Below, one piece after another: positions 15,317 through 22,489 of a stretch of DNA of 48,539 nt. Position numbers and translations under genes: made by a program. The notes beneath the pieces are model-generated. The model was not told where the DNA came from and ran no database searches. It worked only from the letters and a program-made list of their open reading frames with translations. Each line of letters opens with the position of its first letter. Position 1 is the stretch's first letter. The DNA comes from a virus. Location: positions 1 through 48,539 of the IMG/VR virus record IMGVR_UViG_3300028392_000098; one strand, 5' to 3'.

Positions 15317-16297
15317 ATGAGTACAGATACCAAAGAACAGTTGGAATTGAACATTGAAGAGGGTAAAGACGGTTCCGCAGTCGTAGATTTGCCTGACAAC
15401 ATGATCAATGACGACGATTCAGACCAAAACAATCAGTCTTCTAATGAAAAATCAAAGGGTGGCGACGTTGATTCCGACGATGCAGACCATCCTGATGACA
15501 ATGCAGAGCTTAGGGAAGCTAAACGCAACATCCGCAAGGCCAAAAGACTAGCTCAGAGGGCTACAAGGGAAGAAAAAGACATTCGCCTTAGTCAATTACA
15601 GCGTGAGAATGAAGAATTCAAGCGCAGATTGTCGAATGTAGAGCGCGAAACCAAACAAGGGCAGATTTCACGCATCGATAAGAACATCGAGGACAGCCAA
15701 GTACGTTTGGAATACGCCAAGATGAAGCTTAAAGAGGCCGCGGAGAACAGTGACGGCGACGCAATGGTCGAAGCACAGACTTTGTGGCGTGATGCTGAGA
15801 ATCAACTTGTGCAACTGCAAGGAATTAAGAACCGTGCATCACAAGAGGCGCAAGAACAGCCTCGTCAAGAGTTGCCAGACCCAACAGTACAGCGTAATGC
15901 CGCTGATTGGATGAAGCGTAACTCTTGGTACAACCCAGAGTCAAACGAAACTGATAGTCGTGTCGCAAAGAAGGTAGATGAGTTGCTAGTAACCGAAGGT
16001 TGGGATCCATCTGATCCTGATTATTGGGATGAGTTAGATAGTCGCTTGCAAAAATCTCTACCACACCGTTACAATCAGAACACAAACGATAATTCCGTCG
16101 TTAGGAAACCGAGGAACGTAGTGGGAAGTTCTGGTCGTGAAGCTTCAGCCGCATTTGGGGGTAACAACCGCTCTCAGTTCATGCTTTCACCTGAAAGGGT
16201 CAAAGCAATGAAAGAGATTGGTGCATGGGACAACCCAGAACGCAAAAAGAAGATGATCGCCGAATTCGTCAAGTTCGATCGCTTGAACCGCAACTAA
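15317..16297 (+). CDS. Scaffolding protein candidate (326 aa)
   Basis: Acidic, Asn/Asp/Ser-rich first 65 residues, then a long charged coiled-coil (about 66-190, NIRKAKRLAQRATREEKDIRLSQLQ...), then a compact C-terminal part with DWMKRNSWYNPE and LSPERVKAMKEIGAWDNPERKKKM. Composition and place between portal and capsid fit an internal scaffold whose basic C-terminus contacts the MCP. The N-terminus contains KDGSAVVDLPD (about residues 17-27), nearly identical to a portal peptide but with different serine codons. Role is inferred, not shown by a family signature. Confidence 0.7.
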   Translation: MSTDTKEQLELNIEEGKDGSAVVDLPDNMINDDDSDQNNQSSNEKSKGGDVDSDDADHPDDNAELREAKRNIRKAKRLAQRATREEKDIRLSQLQRENEEFKRRLSNVERETKQGQISRIDKNIEDSQVRLEYAKMKLKEAAENSDGDAMVEAQTLWRDAENQLVQLQGIKNRASQEAQEQPRQELPDPTVQRNAADWMKRNSWYNPESNETDSRVAKKVDELLVTEGWDPSDPDYWDELDSRLQKSLPHRYNQNTNDNSVVRKPRNVVGSSGREASAAFGGNNRSQFMLSPERVKAMKEIGAWDNPERKKKMIAEFVKFDRLNRN

Positions 16298-16314
16298 TAC
16301 ATGGGAGTAATAAT

Positions 16315-16860
16315 ATGGAATCACGTTTAAAAAAATCTTTGAAGGCTGGCGGACGTCAGGAACGCGCAAGTGTGGAGGCAAGCCGCTCAGCCCCAGAGAC
16401 TAAGTTCATTTCTACGCAAGAACGTCGCAAGATGTGGGACGAGGAATGGACGCAATCAGCACTGCCAAAACTGCCCAACATGGATGGGTGGCACCTTTGC
16501 TGGCTTTCGACAACCAATAGCTACGATTCAATCGATAAACGGATTCGCAATGGGTACGTGCCAGTTAAATCTGAAGAGTTACCCGGCTATGAAGATTACA
16601 AGGTTAAATCTGGAGAGCAAATTGGGCATATAGCTTGTAACGAAATGTTGCTGTTTAAATTGCCAATGGATATTTATCAGGATCTCATGTTGTATCACCA
16701 CCATGACAAGCCTCGTGAGGAAAGCGACAAAGTTCGCGTTCAGCTAGAAAGTCTCCAAGGGCAAAGAGATAGCAACGGTAAGTCACTAGTTAATGTTGAA
16801 GGTGAAGGTCTTGGCTCTTTTGATCAGCAACCAAGCAAAGTCCCAGTTTTCGCTGGGTAA
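16315..16860 (+). CDS. Structural-block protein of unknown function (181 aa)
   Basis: A 181-residue protein. Basic N-terminus, then WHLCWLSTTNSYDSIDKRIRNGYVPVKSEELPGYEDYKVKSGEQIGHIACNEMLLFKLP, and an acidic helical C-terminus. I recall this central pattern from other podovirus-like genomes directly before the capsid genes, without known function. ATG 16315 has GGGAG at 16302-16306; the longer frame from 16225 would overlap the scaffold gene. A head assembly or minor capsid role is inferred from position. Confidence 0.75.
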   Translation: MESRLKKSLKAGGRQERASVEASRSAPETKFISTQERRKMWDEEWTQSALPKLPNMDGWHLCWLSTTNSYDSIDKRIRNGYVPVKSEELPGYEDYKVKSGEQIGHIACNEMLLFKLPMDIYQDLMLYHHHDKPREESDKVRVQLESLQGQRDSNGKSLVNVEGEGLGSFDQQPSKVPVFAG

Positions 16861-16881
16861 TCTTTAACTAAGGAGTTTTTT

Positions 16882-17481
16882 ATGTCTAGTACTAATGCTC
16901 CGTTTGGCTTGCGTCCTGCGTTCCATCCCTTTGGTTTGGATCGCGCTCAGGCGCTTGCTGGCGGTATTACGTCGGGTTACGGAACCCAAATCCTGAAAGG
17001 GCAACCTGTTGCCTATTCAGCTTCCGCTGGTGTAATCGTTCCTTTAACTACCGCTCCTGCATCTGGATCCGCTGTTGCGTGGTCTGGTGCTTTTGCAGGT
17101 TTTGAATGGACTGATACAACTGGTCGTCGCCGTGTCTCTAACTACTATCCAGCTAGCACCTCTTACACAGCAGGTTCTGCTATAGCTTATTTCTACAACG
17201 ACCAAAACATCGTTTATGAAATTCAAGCCGATGGTGCTATGGCACAAACCACGATTGGTAATGAATACAACTTCACCGCCACTACCGCAGGTTCTTCTAC
17301 TACTGGTCTGTCGCAAGCTACTTTAGGCTCTGCTACTGCCGCTGGTAACGGAGTCCAAGGTCAGATGCGTGTCGTTGATTTGGCACCGTATGTGGACAAT
17401 GCGTGGGGCGATAGCTACACCGTTGTTCGAGTTGTTAACGCTCAGTCTCAGTTCTTCGGTTCTGTGACTGCTATTGCATAA
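16882..17481 (+). CDS. Head decoration-type structural protein (199 aa)
   Basis: Opens with NAPFGLRPAFHPFG and is rich in Gly, Ala, Ser, Thr and Tyr, with beta-strand alternation throughout and no charged helices. Proteins with this N-terminal NxPFGLRPA pattern commonly precede the MCP in phage head operons and are annotated as structural. A capsid decoration or cement protein is the best guess. AAGGAG at 16870-16875 precedes the ATG. Confidence 0.75.
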   Translation: MSSTNAPFGLRPAFHPFGLDRAQALAGGITSGYGTQILKGQPVAYSASAGVIVPLTTAPASGSAVAWSGAFAGFEWTDTTGRRRVSNYYPASTSYTAGSAIAYFYNDQNIVYEIQADGAMAQTTIGNEYNFTATTAGSSTTGLSQATLGSATAAGNGVQGQMRVVDLAPYVDNAWGDSYTVVRVVNAQSQFFGSVTAIA

Positions 17482-17492
17482 GGAGCTAAATC

Positions 17493-18407
17493 ATGGCCGC
17501 ACCAATGCGCAGTACGGACTTTAGAAGTATTGTTGAACCTATCCTCAATGAATGCTTCGATGGAGTCTATGACCAACGTGCCGACGAGTGGAGCCGAGTG
17601 TTCCGCGAAGAAGACGGCATTCCACGTAATTACCACGAAGAGCCTGTCCTGTATGGATTCGGCGCCGCTCCACAATTGCCTGACGGTACTCCAGTTACCT
17701 ATCAGCAAGGTGGCGTACTCTTCTTGAAGCGCTATGTGTACAAAGTGTATGGCTTGGCCTTCGCTTTGACCAAAGTGCTTGTTGAAGACGGCGATCACAT
17801 CCGTATCGGTCAAGTTTATGCACGCCACTTGGCACAGTCTTTGGTGGAAACCAAAGAGTTGTTGTCAGCTAACGTGTTGAACACAGCCTTCAACTCCAGC
17901 TACCCCGGTGGCGACGGCGTTTCTTTGATCAACACTGCTCACCCAATCGTGAACGGTACGTTCAGCAACCAGTTGGCTACATCAGCTAACTTGTCGCAGA
18001 CATCATTGGAACAAATGTTGATCCAAATCCGCCAAGCTGTTGACAACAACGGTAAGAAGATTCGTTTGGTTCCACGTCAATTGATCGTGGCACCGGGCAA
18101 CATCTTCCAAGCCGAAGTGTTGTTGAAGTCTGTCCTCCGTACAGGCAACGCAAACAACGACATCAACCCCATCAAGGCAATTGGCTTGTTGGACGAGGGT
18201 GCCGCAGTTCTGTCACGTTTGACTTCATCTACCGCATGGTGGGTGCAGACCGACGCTCCAGAAGGCTTCAAGTTGTTGATGCGTCGTCGTCTTGAGAAGA
18301 CCATGGAAGGTGACTTTGAAACCGACTCCATGCGTTACAAGGCTACAGAGCGTTACGACGTAGGCTTTACAGATCCGCGTGCCGCTTACGGCACTGCTGG
18401 CGTCTAA
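17493..18407 (+). CDS. Major capsid protein (304 aa)
   Basis: Recognised from the pattern of HK97-fold, Mu gpT-related capsid proteins: N-terminal helix FRSIVEPILNECFDGVY, RNYHEEPVLYGFG, then LSANVLNTAFNSSYPGGDGVSLINTAHPIVNGTFSNQLAT and PRQLIVAPGNIFQAEVLLKSVLRT. Length 304 is typical. No N-terminal delta domain is evident, so assembly likely uses the separate scaffold upstream. AAGGAG at 17480-17485. It is closed by a strong terminator, consistent with a highly expressed gene. Confidence 0.88.
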   Translation: MAAPMRSTDFRSIVEPILNECFDGVYDQRADEWSRVFREEDGIPRNYHEEPVLYGFGAAPQLPDGTPVTYQQGGVLFLKRYVYKVYGLAFALTKVLVEDGDHIRIGQVYARHLAQSLVETKELLSANVLNTAFNSSYPGGDGVSLINTAHPIVNGTFSNQLATSANLSQTSLEQMLIQIRQAVDNNGKKIRLVPRQLIVAPGNIFQAEVLLKSVLRTGNANNDINPIKAIGLLDEGAAVLSRLTSSTAWWVQTDAPEGFKLLMRRRLEKTMEGDFETDSMRYKATERYDVGFTDPRAAYGTAGV

Positions 18408-18415
18408 AGCAAACA

Positions 18416-18447
18416 GGGCTGGTCTAAAAAGCCAGCCCTTTTTTTTT
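18416..18447 (+). terminator. Rho-independent terminator after capsid gene
   Basis: Stem GGGCTGG (18416-18422) and CCAGCCC (18432-18438), nine-base loop, followed by nine T residues (18439-18447). This is the most classical terminator of the window and lies eight bases past the MCP stop codon. Confidence 0.92.
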
Positions 18448-18484
18448 AATTTGTATTTGTCAAACTTTTCAAGGAGAAGACAAA

Positions 18485-19450
18485 ATGCCTCAATATTCTG
18501 ACGACCTATTTTTAGGTCCAGCCCAAACCTACATGGGTACGGGTCTGCGTCCTTACACCTCTACTTTTACTGGCTCGATTGCTACCACAACATTGACGGT
18601 AACCGCAATGCTGTCTGGCTCACCAATCGTGCTTGGTATGTACATCGACGGCACCAGCGTGACCGACGGTACTTACATCACTGCGTTTGTTACTGGTACT
18701 GGAGGTACGGGTACTTACACGGTTAACCAATCGGTGACCGCTTCTAGTACAACCATCTCTGCGCACACCAATACGACTCTTGATAATCCTTCTCCTATGG
18801 ACTTGGGTATTGGCCCTCTGGGTCGCATCTACGTTTGGGACGTCATTCCTCAAGCCGCCGTCACTAACAACATTGCCGCGTCGCAAACAACCACCACCGC
18901 TGGTCAGGCAGTCACTTTGACGGCTGGTACTTCGGTCAAGTCAGTTGTTCGCACTGACGGTACAACTGTTCTTCAGTTGGACTTGCCTCGCGCAATCAAA
19001 GTGAACTGCTCGACAACTGCTCGTGCTTTCACCGTCAGTGGTTACGACTACTACGGACAGGCAATGAGTGAAGTTATCACTGTGGTGACTGCCGCAACTG
19101 CTGTGACTGGTTTGAAGGCTTTCTACCAAATCAGTGGTGTGACTATTGCTGGCTCTGCAACTGCTGTTGTGGTTGGCACAAGCGACGTTCTGGGTCTTCC
19201 AGTTCGCGTGTTCAACGTGTCATACGTTGCTAGCGTCAAAAGCAACAACACATTAGCGCAAGACGCTGGTACGTTTGTCGCCGCAGACACTGCAACGGCA
19301 ACCACAGGTACTGGTGACGTTCGCGGTACATACGCCCCTGCCACTGCATCGAACGGTATCGTTCGTACAACAATGGGAATCTTGTTGCCTGCAATCGCTG
19401 TTGGGCCTAACGCTACTCGCGTTGGCGCTCTTGGCGTAACACAAGCCTAA
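18485..19450 (+). CDS. Virion structural protein with inserted beta module (321 aa)
   Basis: Frame residues [21 protein letters not shown] and, after an interruption, [22 protein letters not shown] read as one conserved-type structural domain. Between them, about residues 27-97, lies an [16 protein letters not shown] ... [22 protein letters not shown] module, a Gly/Thr-rich beta unit seen in many phage and bacterial surface proteins. The rest is beta-rich ([27 protein letters not shown]). AAGGAG at 18471-18476. A head or neck surface protein is likely. Confidence 0.75.
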   Translation: MPQYSDDLFLGPAQTYMGTGLRPYTSTFTGSIATTTLTVTAMLSGSPIVLGMYIDGTSVTDGTYITAFVTGTGGTGTYTVNQSVTASSTTISAHTNTTLDNPSPMDLGIGPLGRIYVWDVIPQAAVTNNIAASQTTTTAGQAVTLTAGTSVKSVVRTDGTTVLQLDLPRAIKVNCSTTARAFTVSGYDYYGQAMSEVITVVTAATAVTGLKAFYQISGVTIAGSATAVVVGTSDVLGLPVRVFNVSYVASVKSNNTLAQDAGTFVAADTATATTGTGDVRGTYAPATASNGIVRTTMGILLPAIAVGPNATRVGALGVTQA

Positions 19451-19462
19451 AGGAGAGCAGTC

Positions 19463-20758
19463 ATGGGTCAATTCAAACCAATGGTCAAAATGATGACCAC
19501 AGAGCCTTCAGTAATCCTGAAGCTTAAAAAAGGCGGCAAAGTTGCTTCAAAGATGGACGGCGGTTACATGCCTATGCAATCTACTATGCCTGCTCAAGCA
19601 CCAGCAATGGCAAGTGCTCCTATGGGCATGGCTCCTAAAAAGCCTTCAATGATGGCTCGTCGTAAAGCGATGAACCCTATGATGATGGCCAAAAAAGGTG
19701 GCAAGGCTGACATGCATGAAGATGCCGCTCAAGATCGCGCAATGATCAAGAAGGCTATGGCTGGCAAGAAGTTCGCTTCTGGTGGCGCAATCGATAAAGA
19801 TGAAACCAAAACTACCATCAAAGGTAATGCTGGTAAGTTCGTTAATACCAAAGTTGTTGATGGTGACAAGACCGATAAGGCTTCTGGCACCAAAGGCATC
19901 AAGGAAAAGAACGCTGGTGGCTTCAAAAACGGTGGCACCATTGAAGGCAATGCAGGCAAGTTTTTGAACACCAAAGTGGTGGACGGCGACAAGGCTGACA
20001 AGGCTTCTGGTACTGGTGGCGTCAAGATGGGCAACGCTGGTGGCTACAAAAAAGGCGGCAACGTCAATTGGGAAAACCGTCCTGCTGACACAGCAAAAGC
20101 TGGTGTTACTAACGCAACCACTGGTGGCGTGAAGAACGGCAACGGCGGCGGCTACAAGAAGGGTGGTTCAACAAAAAAAGCCTACGCGACGGGGGGTACT
20201 GTTGATTCAGGCAAACCCGTCGCTATGCCACGCAAGCCTGTGTCACGTCCAGTGGCAAACAGCTTGCAGTCTGGCACCTTTGCTAAAGGTGGTGAGGTTA
20301 AAAAAAAAGAGGATAAACCCAATCTTCGATTGATTAAGACCCATACTGGCCCAAAAGGCCATGTAGCTAAAGTTTACAAAGACCGTGATTGGGAAGAGTA
20401 CAGAACCAAGTTCTACTCACCTGAAGGTAAGCATCTAAGCGAAGGTGATTCACACACCGACGACCTAGAAGATGCTCACATGACGGCCAAGCACGAAGTA
20501 AACAGAGGCTACGCCAAAGGTGGCAAGGCTAAGAAGTATGCTGAAGGTTCTTCCGTTACCCCCGCTGGTGATCCCAAAGTGGTTACAGACAAAGCAAGCC
20601 GTGAGCTTGAAGACGCGCTGAACCCTTTGAGCATGATCAAAGAAGGTTACGGAAAGATCAAAGACTACTTCACTAGCAAGCCAGCACCCGCAGGTAGCGT
20701 TACAAAAACTGAGAAATCAGTGACGGTGGCGCCCCGCAAACGCGGCGGAAGAGCATAA
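19463..20758 (+). CDS. Lys/Gly-rich repeat protein with GG motifs (431 aa)
   Basis: A basic, Met/Lys/Gly/Ala-rich, probably disordered protein. It contains KLKKGGKV near the N-terminus and then repeated YKKGG, FKNGG, FASGG, YATGG, FAKGG and YAKGG motifs. Residues 118-235 hold a tandem repeat: two 41-residue units (starting TIKGNAGKF and TIEGNAGKF) and a degenerate third. About residues 285-350 form a small folded domain (LRLIKTHTGPKGHVAKVYKDRDWEEYRTKFY). The motifs match those in the polyvalent protein at 7134. Possibly an internal, DNA-associated virion protein. AAGGAG at 19450-19455. Confidence 0.75.
   Translation: MGQFKPMVKMMTTEPSVILKLKKGGKVASKMDGGYMPMQSTMPAQAPAMASAPMGMAPKKPSMMARRKAMNPMMMAKKGGKADMHEDAAQDRAMIKKAMAGKKFASGGAIDKDETKTTIKGNAGKFVNTKVVDGDKTDKASGTKGIKEKNAGGFKNGGTIEGNAGKFLNTKVVDGDKADKASGTGGVKMGNAGGYKKGGNVNWENRPADTAKAGVTNATTGGVKNGNGGGYKKGGSTKKAYATGGTVDSGKPVAMPRKPVSRPVANSLQSGTFAKGGEVKKKEDKPNLRLIKTHTGPKGHVAKVYKDRDWEEYRTKFYSPEGKHLSEGDSHTDDLEDAHMTAKHEVNRGYAKGGKAKKYAEGSSVTPAGDPKVVTDKASRELEDALNPLSMIKEGYGKIKDYFTSKPAPAGSVTKTEKSVTVAPRKRGGRA
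19814..20167 (+). repeat. Tandem 123-bp coding repeat (2.9 copies)
   Basis: Unit 1 at 19814-19936 and unit 2 at 19937-20059 are each 41 codons. They share GNAGKF, NTKVVDGDK, DKASGT and NAGG in fixed order. Unit 3 (20060-20167) is degenerate but ends in the same GGYKKGG. The repeats keep frame inside the Lys/Gly-rich protein, and many differences are synonymous. Confidence 0.85.
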
Positions 20759-20765
20759 ACTGAGT

Positions 20766-20790
20766 GGGGGGCTACGTGCCCCCTACTTTT
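20766..20790 (+). terminator. Intrinsic terminator, second copy of terminator-leader unit
   Basis: GGGGGC (20767-20772), loop TACGT, GCCCCC (20778-20783), then TACTTTT. Eight bases beyond the upstream stop. The hairpin and following CTTTTAATTGGAG closely match the unit at 3655-3694, including placement just before a gene with no obvious promoter between. Confidence 0.72.
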
Positions 20791-20804
20791 AATTGGAGAT
20801 ATAT

Positions 20805-21224
20805 ATGGCTATAACAGCTACATCACAAACATTGTTTGATGGCGAAAGAATTGCCATCATGAAGTTTTACGCAACCATGAGCGCAACTGAAAATGAGTCT
20901 GCTGTTGTCAAGGTAAATCCTTCAACGTTGACTGCATCTGCCGCTGGCGGAGCTTGTGACGCCGTTACCATCTTAAAAGTGACGGCGTTGACTCATGGAC
21001 TTGAAGTTCAAATGAATTGGGTAGCTACGGCTCCCGTTGTAATTGAAACTATCCCGCAAAACAATGCGTATACGCAAGACTATTCCAAAATTGGCGGTTT
21101 AAACAATAATTCTGGCGCTGGAAAAACGGGTTCAATTTCGTTTACTACGCTTGATGGATCTGCTGGTGATTCGTATACCGTAGTTTTAGAAATGCAAAAG
21201 CATTACGTCAATCCATACGCTTAA
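20805..21224 (+). CDS. Beta-rich virion protein candidate (139 aa)
   Basis: A 139-residue protein of alternating beta strands (ERIAIMKFYATMSATENESAVVKVNPSTL, VTILKVTALTHGLEVQMNWVATAPVVIETIP, AGDSYTVVLEMQKHY). The final pattern, a strand ending YTVVLEMQKHY, is frequent in small phage virion proteins of unknown name. ATG 20805 behind GGAG (20795-20798) is preferred over TTG 20793. Likely a head or neck component by position. Confidence 0.7.
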   Translation: MAITATSQTLFDGERIAIMKFYATMSATENESAVVKVNPSTLTASAAGGACDAVTILKVTALTHGLEVQMNWVATAPVVIETIPQNNAYTQDYSKIGGLNNNSGAGKTGSISFTTLDGSAGDSYTVVLEMQKHYVNPYA

Positions 21225-21232
21225 GGATAATC

Positions 21233-21697
21233 ATGCCATTGATCAAATCAAAATCTGACAAAGCTTTTAAGTCCAACATCAAGGCAGAAATGGCCGCAGG
21301 CAAGCCCCAAAAGCAAGCCGTGGCGATCGCTTACAGCACCAAGCGTGCGGCCAAGAAAGCTGTTGGTGGTCGTGCTTCTGTCAATCCAATGGACTATGAC
21401 AGCGATGAGGACTATTACAACTCGCTTAAAGCAAAAGGTATAAAAGCCCCTCGCCCATACACTCAAGCGGATCGTGAGGCGATACGTACTGGCTCTATGT
21501 ATAAAGCCAAACAAGAAAAAGAAAAGGCTGACAACGCGGCTTTTTACGCTAAAAATGCTCAGAAGAATGCTGAGTATGACAAGCGTATTCTTGCGCAAGT
21601 AAATGAGCGCCGTAAAGCTTCTGGTGATACACCACTGGATAAGCTTCCAAATAGAAAGTCTGGCGGCAATGTCAAGAAAACTAACTCTTGTTGGTAA
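21233..21697 (+). CDS. Basic GG-motif protein with DUF6496-like N-terminus (154 aa)
   Basis: The first 43 residues (MPLIKSKSDKAFKSNIKAEM, GKPQKQAVAIAYSTKR) match the phage family I know as DUF6496. Then come AVGGRASVNPMDYDSDEDYY, resembling the GGAVNPFDYENPEH segment of the polyvalent protein, a charged helical region, and the tail KSGGNVKKTNSCW. The next two genes end in NSGW and CSGW. Probably a minor virion protein; activity unknown. Start ATG 21233, with AAGGA at 21224-21228. Confidence 0.75.
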   Translation: MPLIKSKSDKAFKSNIKAEMAAGKPQKQAVAIAYSTKRAAKKAVGGRASVNPMDYDSDEDYYNSLKAKGIKAPRPYTQADREAIRTGSMYKAKQEKEKADNAAFYAKNAQKNAEYDKRILAQVNERRKASGDTPLDKLPNRKSGGNVKKTNSCW

Positions 21698-21706
21698 GGA
21701 AATATC

Positions 21707-22081
21707 ATGGCAACAATTGCATCATTGGCAGGTTTAATGGGTGGCTCGGACGCTGGCGCTATGACTCCTGCCGCTCCTCAATCAATTGATTCAGGCACTG
21801 GTAGCGGAGGCGGAATAGGTCTTGGTGGTACTGGTGCTGGTGGTTCTGCGCAAGATGGCCTTGGCCAAGTTAACAGTGGAGCTTCCACGATTGCTAGTGC
21901 TATCGGCCAAGCTCAAAACGCATTAGGTAGTGGAGGTGGTGGATCAATGGCCATTGAAGGCAACAAAGCTTTTAAAAAAGGTGGTTCTGTAAAAAAGAAT
22001 TACACCAATGGCGGAAAAATCAATCTTGATGCCTGCGGTGTCTCGACATCGTCAAAAGGCAAAAAGAACTCTGGTTGGTAA
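21707..22081 (+). CDS. Gly/Ser/Ala-rich GG-motif protein with NSGW tail (124 aa)
   Basis: Residues 1-85 are low-complexity Gly/Ser/Ala (SLAGLMGGSDAGAM, GSGGGIGLGGTGAGG). Then FKKGGSVKKNYTNGGKINLDACGVSTSS and the C-terminal KGKKNSGW. Its KKGG motif matches the last residues of the polyvalent protein (YKKGGKVNL). No enzymatic motif. AAGGAA at 21697-21702. Likely a structural or injected minor protein of the same family-like cluster as its neighbours. Confidence 0.72.
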   Translation: MATIASLAGLMGGSDAGAMTPAAPQSIDSGTGSGGGIGLGGTGAGGSAQDGLGQVNSGASTIASAIGQAQNALGSGGGGSMAIEGNKAFKKGGSVKKNYTNGGKINLDACGVSTSSKGKKNSGW

Positions 22082-22084
22082 ACC

Positions 22085-22480
22085 ATGGCTAAACAAGGAC
22101 TATATGCAAACATTCATGCAAAACAGCAAAGAATTGCTGAAGGCTCTGGCGAAAAAATGCGCAGAGTTGGTAGCAAAGGCGCGCCTAGTGCTGATGCCTT
22201 CAAAGAGTCAGCAAAAACCGCCAAAATGAAAGATGGCGGTGTAAGCCTAGCTGTTGGTCGTGGTGAAAAACTATCGACAAAACAAGGCGCAGGGCTTACA
22301 AAAAAAGGTAGAGAAAAGTACAATCGAGAAACAGGTTCAAACCTCAAAGCACCACAGCCTCAAGGCGGCGCACGCAAGGATTCCTTTTGTGCACGTATGA
22401 GCGGTGTTGTGGAGCACGCTAAGGGCGATGCACCAAGGGCAAAAGCCTCTTTGAAGCGATGGAATTGCTCTGGTTGGTAA
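22085..22480 (+). CDS. DUF6321-like basic protein with CSGW tail (131 aa)
   Basis: Begins MAKQGLYANIHAKQQRIAEGSGEKMRRVG. Later comes KDGGVSLAVGRGEKLSTKQGAGLTKKGREKYNRETG. The C-terminal 45 residues (RKDSFCARMSGVVEHAKGDAPRAKASLKRWNC) are the cysteine-containing pattern I associate with DUF6321 in cyanophage and pelagic phage genomes. The very end is WNCSGW. Highly basic, so DNA contact is plausible. It starts four bases after the previous stop, so the three W-tailed genes are co-translated. Confidence 0.75.
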   Translation: MAKQGLYANIHAKQQRIAEGSGEKMRRVGSKGAPSADAFKESAKTAKMKDGGVSLAVGRGEKLSTKQGAGLTKKGREKYNRETGSNLKAPQPQGGARKDSFCARMSGVVEHAKGDAPRAKASLKRWNCSGW

Positions 22481-22489
22481 AGGAATAAC

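Noticed and set aside
20287-20320. A-run (AAAAAAAA region near 20302) as a programmed frameshift site in the Lys/Gly-rich protein
   Set aside because: The reading frame continues normally through it, and no alternative frame of meaningful length or downstream pseudoknot is evident.
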